A stretch of 10,487 nt of DNA from an uncultured Flavobacteriaceae bacterium (GTDB taxonomy: Bacteria; Bacteroidota; Bacteroidia; Flavobacteriales; Flavobacteriaceae), in NCBI GenBank assembly GCA_947311815.1, contig CAMZMA010000264.1, positions 1 to 10,487 of the forward strand, given 5' to 3'. The translations under genes were made by a program, and so were the position numbers. Positions 4,929-10,487 of this stretch are shown here, one piece after another. Under the pieces are notes generated by a model. The model was not told the DNA's origin and did no database searches. It saw only the letters and a program-made list of their open reading frames with translations. The stretch's first letter is position 1; each line of letters begins with the position of its first letter.

Positions 4929-7625
4929 TTATTTTATTAAACTAAAACTCCCCATTTTTTTTATGATTTTATCATTATAATCAATTAAAGTAGCATTGAA
5001 CCAATAATCATCAGGAGGAAGTTTTTTTCCATTTAATCTTCCATCCCATCCGAATTGATAATTATTAAAATGTATAGAATAGAGTTGCCTTCCAAATCTG
5101 TTAAAAATATTAATTTCTATAAACTTAAAGTATTCGGGTGTTGCGCCATAAACCCTCCATCTATCATTCTTACCATCTTCATTTGGAGTTAAAAATTTAG
5201 GAAATCCGATAATTGAAATTTCTTTATTAATAGGAGGCTCGCAATTGTTTTTATCTTTAACATACAAGGTTTTGATTCCTGGGTCAACATTTTGAAAATT
5301 ATGGTAAAGACCATCTCCTTCAAAATAGATTCCGTCAAGAGAAAAGGCATATGAGCTACTCCCTAAAACGCTAACTTTTACATTATTGTTAGGTGTCTCT
5401 GTGTTTATTTCAATTGAATTAAAAACAGGTGGTGGTGGATGTTTTACCAAAAAGATTTTTGTTCTAGAACAAACAAGACCGTTTTCAGATTTATATACTG
5501 TTAATGTAAAGAGGCCTGTATGGGTTAAAGTAAAAAATCTATTGGTGCTTATTAATAAGCCGTTTTGATTTTTCCATTCAAAGATACTATTAGAAGGATC
5601 TCCATCAAGAATCATTGGGGAGTGTAAGTTTGGTTTAATACAAAGGGTATATTCGTCACTTAAACTTAATACAATAGGGTTGTTCACTGTTAGTTTTATT
5701 TTTTCAATCCCCCCGCAACCCAATATAGTTTCAGCTCTTACCCAAATATAAGTGCTTAAAGAAATAAAGGTATCATTAATTTCATTATTAGTTGTTTGTG
5801 CATCTATAAGTGTTGGGTAAAATTTTAATGTCGTGCTATTTGGGATATGATATTCATTTCTTATTTCTATTCTTTTTTGATTTAAATCAAACAAGCCTTT
5901 AAAGTCCTCATTTGCGCCATCAGAGTTTTCACAAACAAACATTTCAGAAATATTGCCAAACTGAACAGAGATAGATTCTAAAAAGAAATTAGTAATTGAA
6001 AAACAATTATTTTTATTAATTACTCTAACAAATAATTCTTGAAAATTACTAGTATTTTGATATTGACTTGGGGAAGAAATCCTATTAATATCATTTTCAG
6101 CATCATTTCTAGATTCATAAAAAATAAGCGTTTCATTAAAACCAGTATTCGTAATTTTATTTCTTATATCAAATAAGTCGAAATAATTTATACCATTATT
6201 ATCTGCATCGCATTGTAATAGTTTTGTGTTATTATTAAGTGTTGGAACAGGATAAACAATAATTTTTTTACTTACGGTTATTTGTCTATTATTTATTGTT
6301 ATTGTAACTTTTACAAGAAATTCTCCTGTGCTTGAAAATACTTTTAACGGAGAAATATCTGTAGAAGAGGTGTTGTCTCCAAAATCCCAACTCGCTGCTG
6401 TTATATTAGCATAAGTGTCAACTTCAAATAAAGTAGGATTATTTAAACAAGCTTGTTTTGTTAAAATACGTGTTCTAAAATATGATTGAATAAAATTTGG
6501 AAGCCCATAAAAAGTACTTCCATAATTTAGGGTTAAATGATCTACAATATAACTGCAGTCGAGACCGAGTTTGTTAGGTGATTTGATAACACTTAATTGA
6601 GTTTTTCCTTCATTGTCAGAAAGAGGATATGTGCAATATATTTTACCGTTTTTTGCTAACTGTAAAGCTCCCATAAGTCTTTCGCTTTCAGAAATTATAA
6701 CTCTTCCGTATGGCATGTCTTGTAAATCAAATTGTTGTAAATAATTAGTTGATCCAAAATTGCCATTTGAGTAAAGAAATTTTGAATCTTGAGAAAAAGC
6801 TATACCATATTGACTAGGAGCAACCATTGGTCTGATAACATAAAATAACCATTGAGGGTTCGATAATTTTCCTGTTTCGTTATTAAAATCATAAATTTGA
6901 AGCCCAGAATTATAATCTGCAGATGCTATTTTTTTCCCGTCAGGAGAGGCTTTTAAATACCCTTTTTTATCTCTAATGTCATGAATAGTGTTTGAGTTTA
7001 TAAAAACAGGGCTTATGCCATTCTCATTTATTTCAATAGAAAAAAATAAATTATAAAATTCTGTGTTGTTATTTTCTTTTGCAGACGTAATTAACCAAAT
7101 AGATTTCCCGTTTTTATGGTGTACTGCTGTGATTTTTTCTGTTGTGTTTCCAATAAGAAAAAAATTTTTTCTAATAACTTTTCCAAGACCACCATTATAA
7201 CTCATATCTACTACACTATAATAAAGACCACTTGATATAAGGTTTCCGAAAGGATCTGTAGAGCCAGGTTTATTAGTAAAAATATAGTAAATTTTTTCTG
7301 AACCTGGTTTAGGAATGATAATTGTAGATTGATCATAATAAATATCTCCGACCAAAAAACCGTTTTCCATTGTTGTATTATTTTTAGTCCATACTAATAA
7401 GCCGTTTGTGTAAAATAGTAAATTACCATTTACATCTGAAATAGAAGAGCAACCAAAATGAGACTGTATGTTTAAGTTGTTTAAACTTGTTGGGATTAAA
7501 GATTGAAAGTTGAGTCCAGATTTTTCACCAAAAACCCAATTGTCAGTTTCTCTTTGAGAAAAAACAACAGATATGTAAAAAACTAAAAAAATAAATATCT
7601 TTTGATTTGTTAACCGGATTTTCAT
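4929..7625 (-). CDS. secreted surface protein with PKD domain and T9SS type B sorting domain
   Basis: An 898-residue protein exported by Sec and then the type IX secretion system. Residues 1-24 are a signal peptide (hydrophobic IFIFLVFYISVVFSQ). Residues about 27-385 look like a beta-propeller-type region opening with DNWVFGEKSGLNF and containing ASPDGKKIASADY and AFSQDSKFLYSNG blade-like strands. A PKD domain lies near 393-460 (SWDFGDNTSS). Two tandem modules of the C-D-x-D-G...FDL type start near 470 (QCDADNNGINYFDL) and 562 (VCENSDGANEDFKGLFDL), followed by an Ig-like stretch near 660-735 and a short PPPP linker. The C-terminal 90 residues (FLTPNEDGKNDRW, IFNRFGRQLY, WDGRLNGKKLPPDDYWF) are the gliding-motility-associated type B sorting signal. 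A cell-surface adhesin role is likely; the ligand is unknown. Confidence 0.93.
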   Translation of the reverse strand: MKIRLTNQKIFIFLVFYISVVFSQRETDNWVFGEKSGLNFQSLIPTSLNNLNIQSHFGCSSISDVNGNLLFYTNGLLVWTKNNTTMENGFLVGDIYYDQSTIIIPKPGSEKIYYIFTNKPGSTDPFGNLISSGLYYSVVDMSYNGGLGKVIRKNFFLIGNTTEKITAVHHKNGKSIWLITSAKENNNTEFYNLFFSIEINENGISPVFINSNTIHDIRDKKGYLKASPDGKKIASADYNSGLQIYDFNNETGKLSNPQWLFYVIRPMVAPSQYGIAFSQDSKFLYSNGNFGSTNYLQQFDLQDMPYGRVIISESERLMGALQLAKNGKIYCTYPLSDNEGKTQLSVIKSPNKLGLDCSYIVDHLTLNYGSTFYGLPNFIQSYFRTRILTKQACLNNPTLFEVDTYANITAASWDFGDNTSSTDISPLKVFSSTGEFLVKVTITINNRQITVSKKIIVYPVPTLNNNTKLLQCDADNNGINYFDLFDIRNKITNTGFNETLIFYESRNDAENDINRISSPSQYQNTSNFQELFVRVINKNNCFSITNFFLESISVQFGNISEMFVCENSDGANEDFKGLFDLNQKRIEIRNEYHIPNSTTLKFYPTLIDAQTTNNEINDTFISLSTYIWVRAETILGCGGIEKIKLTVNNPIVLSLSDEYTLCIKPNLHSPMILDGDPSNSIFEWKNQNGLLISTNRFFTLTHTGLFTLTVYKSENGLVCSRTKIFLVKHPPPPVFNSIEINTETPNNNVKVSVLGSSSYAFSLDGIYFEGDGLYHNFQNVDPGIKTLYVKDKNNCEPPINKEISIIGFPKFLTPNEDGKNDRWRVYGATPEYFKFIEINIFNRFGRQLYSIHFNNYQFGWDGRLNGKKLPPDDYWFNATLIDYNDKIIKKMGSFSLIK

Positions 7626-7817
7626 TTAATTATATTTTTATTAACCTTACTATTGCAATTTGTTAATAAGAAGTAATTTAGAACATTTATCAAACACCTT
7701 TTTAGGGTACTTTAATTACTTCTGTTAGTTTTTATTATTATAAATAATAACGTAAATGTACAAAATATTATGATAGTTTTATAATGTAGTAAGATTACAA
7801 ATTTAAAAATGAGTTTT
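7626..7817. promoter_or_regulatory. upstream region of the T9SS protein gene
   Basis: This AT-rich gap lies between two same-strand genes. On the minus strand TACATTTAC (7760-7752) resembles the TAnnTTTG -7 box with one mismatch, but no convincing -33 TTG is at the right distance, giving at best a weak promoter with a leader of about 120 nt. A 9-bp inverted repeat (GAAGTAATT 7670-7678, AATTACTTC 7714-7722) lies within that leader and could form a long-loop hairpin. No RNA gene is recognised. Confidence 0.3.
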
Positions 7818-8663
7818 TTAAAACTTTTTAAACAATCCAATATTTAAAGCGGCTTGTTTTGCCACATTATTAGCAAAAAAAGCGCCTCCTAAACCTGCGG
7901 TAACGCCAAAAGAGCTAGAAAACTCATAAATTCCTTTAAAACCAAAACCACCAAATTCTTGATTGTTTACATACAATGCAGTTGATTTGTTAGAAAAAGG
8001 AAGCGAAATAGTACCGTTTTTAAATGATTTTACAACATCAATAAAGGAGGCAAACCAAAAATGTTCTCCAAATTTCCAACCATATTCTCCACCAATTTTA
8101 AAGTTTGTACTGTAATTATTGGTTCGGTAGGTGAGTCCTGTAAATAATTGTAGGTATGTTTTTTTTGTGCTTTTTCCAACGATAAAAAGCGGTGTAAAAC
8201 TCCACGCATTATACCCTGTTCTTATGCCAGAAAAAGCATCAAAAGAACTTGTGTTTGTTGCTATTAAAAACTGCCCCGTAACCAACCATTTTTTTGATGA
8301 AAAATTATGTTTTATTCCGATTTCTATGTTTCCTAAATTAGTTTTATTATTATTAAAAGCACATGGAGATCCAAAACAATCAATAAAAGGAACTGAAAAG
8401 TTTGTACGATTTATCATTTTATAAGGCACATTTACTATTATCGTTGTTTTATCAGAAAAACCATATTCTGTATAAAATTGTAACGTATTATCGCTTAGTT
8501 TTCCGCTTATTTTATAATCAGGACTCCCGTAAATAACATCATAAGAAGGGACAGAAGAAAATGAAAATTGGGTATAAAATTTTCCTTTTTTTTGTGTCCA
8601 CGGGCTTTGAGAATACATAAAAAAAGATGACAAAAACAGCACAATAGCAAGTAGATTTTTCAT
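7818..8663 (-). CDS. outer-membrane beta-barrel protein of unknown function
   Basis: A 281-residue protein. Residues 1-19 form a signal peptide (MKNLLAIVLFLSSFFMYSQ). The rest is a series of amphipathic strands with alternating aromatic and polar residues (for example GKFYTQFSFSS, TLQFYTEYGFS, TYLQLFTGLTYR, FGVTAGLGGAFF), ending in the aromatic residue F typical of outer-membrane barrels. Around residues 95-101 there is a loop with two cysteines (DCFGSPC) that may form a disulfide. The size suggests a 10- to 12-strand barrel, resembling the loosely defined transporter/MetA-like barrels of Bacteroidetes, but no substrate can be assigned. It is divergent from the DUF4175 gene, with 89 bp between. 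The start at 8663 is the only one that yields the signal peptide. Confidence 0.85.
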   Translation of the reverse strand: MKNLLAIVLFLSSFFMYSQSPWTQKKGKFYTQFSFSSVPSYDVIYGSPDYKISGKLSDNTLQFYTEYGFSDKTTIIVNVPYKMINRTNFSVPFIDCFGSPCAFNNNKTNLGNIEIGIKHNFSSKKWLVTGQFLIATNTSSFDAFSGIRTGYNAWSFTPLFIVGKSTKKTYLQLFTGLTYRTNNYSTNFKIGGEYGWKFGEHFWFASFIDVVKSFKNGTISLPFSNKSTALYVNNQEFGGFGFKGIYEFSSSFGVTAGLGGAFFANNVAKQAALNIGLFKKF

Positions 8664-8752
8664 AAAAACGATATTTTTTAAAGATTCTTTTCTTACAAGA
8701 TGTTAAAAAGAGGGTTTAGTTGCGTTAAAAATACTACTTTTATTGATTCAAA
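8664..8752. promoter_or_regulatory. divergent intergenic region, barrel protein / DUF4175
   Basis: Because the genes on both sides point outwards, this 89-bp gap should hold both promoters. On the minus strand a TTG (near 8746) precedes TATTTTTA by about 15 nt, a poor match to the Bacteroidetes consensus. On the plus strand TACTTTTA lies too close to the ATG to be persuasive. The layout supports promoter function; the exact boxes are uncertain. Confidence 0.4.
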
Positions 8753-10487
8753 ATGAACGAACAACAACAAATAACGCAAAAATTACAGCAGTTTAGTAAA
8801 AAATACTATACCAATGAGCTGATAAAAGGGAGTATCTTTTTTCTTTCCTTCGGATTGATATACCTTTTTTTTACACTATTTATCGAATATTTTTTATGGT
8901 TACAACCCACAGCAAGAACCCTGTTGTTTTGGCTATTTATTTTGGTAGAACTATTTTTGTTTGTCCGTTTTATCTGTTTTCCTATTTTTAAATTAATCGG
9001 TTTACAAAAAGGCATTTCTTTTGAAGAAGCTGCCAACATTATTGGTACACATTTTTCAGATGTAAATGATAAATTAACAAATTTATTACAACTACAAAAA
9101 AGCGATACAAAATCTGATTTGTTATTGGCAAGTATCACACAAAAAGCTGCCGAATTACACCCAATTCCGTTTACAAAAGCCATCGATTTTACAAAAAACA
9201 AACAATATGTAAAATATGCTGTAATTCCGTTGTTAATTTGGGTGTTTACCTTGTTTACAGGCACGAGTAAAGAGTTGTCTAAAAGCCTACAAAGAGTTGT
9301 AAATCACAAAGTTACATACCAACCGCCAGCGCCTTTTTACTTTGCTTTACAAACCAAAAACCTTAAAGTGATACAAGGAAAATCAATCACTATTCAGTTA
9401 AAAACAGTTGGAAAAATAGTGCCCGAAGAAGCAAAAATAATGTTTAATAAGCAGCAATATTATCTTCAAAACAATGGCAACGGTAATTTTAATTACACAT
9501 TTTCAGAAGTTTTAGAACCTGTTAATTTTTATGTAGAAGCCAACGGAATACCTTCACAAAACTATACAATTTCGGTAATAAAAACACCTACTATTGGGCA
9601 AGTTTTGATGAATTTACATTATCCAAAGCATATAAAAAGACGGAATAAAATCATTCAAAATACAGGAAATGTAACAGTGCCCGAAGGTACTTATATCACA
9701 TGGAATATCACAACTTATCAAACCGATAGTGTTGCGTTTATTCAACAAGAAAAAAGAAGTGATTTTTCAAGAAAAAACAACAATCAATTTACTTTTTCTA
9801 AGCAAATTAAACAACCTTTACACTATCAAATAAGTACCTCTAACCATCAATTAAAAGATTACGAAACCTTACCTTTTTCTATTGATGTTGTAAAGGATGA
9901 ATATCCGCAAATTACCGTACAATCTAATATTGATAGTGTTTCACGAGGAACAGCACAATTTGCTGGTCAAATTTCTGATGATTATGGTATACGTAAATTA
10001 CAATTGGCGTATTACGATGTTCAAAATCCGCAACAAAAACAATTTTTTACACTTCCTACAACCCATAAAAATTTGCAATCTTTTTATTATCAATTTCCTG
10101 ACGGATTAAAATTAAAAGACGGAATTCACTACGAATTATTTTTTCAAGTTTTTGATAATGATGGTGTAAATGGTGCAAAAAAAACATTGAGTAAAAAGTT
10201 TCATTATCAACAAAAAAGCAACGAAGAAATTGAAGAAGAGTTGTTAAAAGAACAAAAAAACACCATCAATAGTTTACAAACCAATATCCAACAACAAAAA
10301 AAACAGCAGCAAGATTTAGAGAAAATGCAGCAAGATTTTCAAAAAAAGAAAAACTTGACATGGAATGATAAAAAGAAAGTAGATCATTACTTAAAACGTC
10401 AGCAACAATACAAAAAAATGATGCAACGTCAAACCGATAAGTTGCAAGAAAATTTTGAGGAGAAAAAAGAAGCCACTAAATCTTTGC
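8753..10487 (+). CDS. DUF4175 family membrane protein (3' end outside window)
   Basis: An open frame from ATG 8753 runs without a stop to the right edge, 578 codons visible. The N-terminus has two adjacent membrane segments (about 25-50 and 55-78) and a third at about 154-170, the layout of the DUF4175 family of Bacteroidetes and proteobacteria, whose function is not established. The large middle region is beta-rich and contains the recognisable block DEYPQITVQSNIDSVSRGTA followed by QFAGQISDDYGIRKLQLAYY. From about residue 485 the sequence becomes a glutamine/lysine-rich coiled coil (QQQKKQQQDLEKMQQDFQKK) continuing to the edge. A periplasmic or surface-facing middle domain with a long coiled-coil tail is inferred. 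The start is supported by the short divergent spacing and lack of other upstream Met codons. Confidence 0.88.
   Translation, partial: MNEQQQITQKLQQFSKKYYTNELIKGSIFFLSFGLIYLFFTLFIEYFLWLQPTARTLLFWLFILVELFLFVRFICFPIFKLIGLQKGISFEEAANIIGTHFSDVNDKLTNLLQLQKSDTKSDLLLASITQKAAELHPIPFTKAIDFTKNKQYVKYAVIPLLIWVFTLFTGTSKELSKSLQRVVNHKVTYQPPAPFYFALQTKNLKVIQGKSITIQLKTVGKIVPEEAKIMFNKQQYYLQNNGNGNFNYTFSEVLEPVNFYVEANGIPSQNYTISVIKTPTIGQVLMNLHYPKHIKRRNKIIQNTGNVTVPEGTYITWNITTYQTDSVAFIQQEKRSDFSRKNNNQFTFSKQIKQPLHYQISTSNHQLKDYETLPFSIDVVKDEYPQITVQSNIDSVSRGTAQFAGQISDDYGIRKLQLAYYDVQNPQQKQFFTLPTTHKNLQSFYYQFPDGLKLKDGIHYELFFQVFDNDGVNGAKKTLSKKFHYQQKSNEEIEEELLKEQKNTINSLQTNIQQQKKQQQDLEKMQQDFQKKKNLTWNDKKKVDHYLKRQQQYKKMMQRQTDKLQENFEEKKEATKSL

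Noticed and set aside
5386..5568. Plus-strand open frame of 60 codons
   Set aside because: Antisense to the T9SS surface protein; no start context or recognisable product.
7812..7825. AGTTTTTTAAAACT palindrome at the end of the barrel gene as a terminator
   Set aside because: The stem is entirely A/T except for its outer pairs and has only a 2-nt loop, so it is not a convincing terminator in AT-rich DNA.
8131..8424. Plus-strand open frame of 97 codons
   Set aside because: Antisense to the outer-membrane barrel gene, which has a signal peptide and barrel strands.
8806..9264. Minus-strand open frame of about 150 codons
   Set aside because: It lies wholly within the DUF4175 gene on the other strand, whose plus-strand frame is continuous and has recognisable family features.
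9897..10109. Plus-strand open frame of 70 codons
   Set aside because: Out-of-frame shadow inside the DUF4175 coding region.
1..10487. CRISPR arrays, tRNA or rRNA genes
   Set aside because: No regularly spaced direct repeats and no cloverleaf or rRNA-like sequence were recognised on either strand.

Overview
The window looks like chromosomal DNA of a marine-type member of the Flavobacteriaceae (Bacteroidota). The evidence is strong AT richness, a type IX secretion type B (gliding-motility C-terminal) protein, a DUF4175 membrane protein, an outer-membrane barrel, promoter-like TAnnTTTG boxes and no clear Shine-Dalgarno sites. Genus cannot be fixed from the sequence alone. Every gene except the rightmost lies on the minus strand.

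Right to left on the minus strand: an outer-membrane barrel protein (7818-8663), divergent from a DUF4175 protein that runs off the right edge (8753 onward, plus strand); a large secreted T9SS type B surface protein (4929-7625); glutamyl-tRNA synthetase gltX (3288-4856) with a good Bacteroidetes-type promoter and a strong intrinsic terminator; an SPFH/band 7 protein resembling HIR/stomatin proteins (2211-3122, start corrected from an upstream in-frame Met); a tyrosine recombinase starting 4 nt after the SPFH stop (1034-2206); and a membrane-anchored TPR protein (59-961).

The most interesting part is the left 2.2 kb. The TPR gene is a compact single-gene unit bounded by a 13-bp inverted repeat (12/13 matches) whose cores read GTTAGGC / GCCTAAC. 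These match the R' (GTTRRRY) and R'' (RYYYAAC) core sites of integron attC/attI sites in sequence, orientation and placement. The stop codon touches the 3' repeat, the start lies 37 bp inside the 5' repeat, and a tyrosine recombinase with an IntI-like C-terminal motif (TTMIYTHV...SPLD) abuts the 5' side. The recombinase has all catalytic residues, lacks an obvious IntI-specific insertion, carries an extra N-terminal module of about 80 residues, and points in the same direction as the cassette, unlike classical integrons. I therefore propose an integron-like cassette system, or less likely a tyrosine-recombinase inversion system, with more cassettes expected beyond the left edge. SPFH, recombinase and TPR gene could share one transcript, since no terminator is visible between them.

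The rest (gltX, T9SS protein, barrel protein, DUF4175) is ordinary flavobacterial chromosome, which suggests the recombinase sits in a stable core locus.
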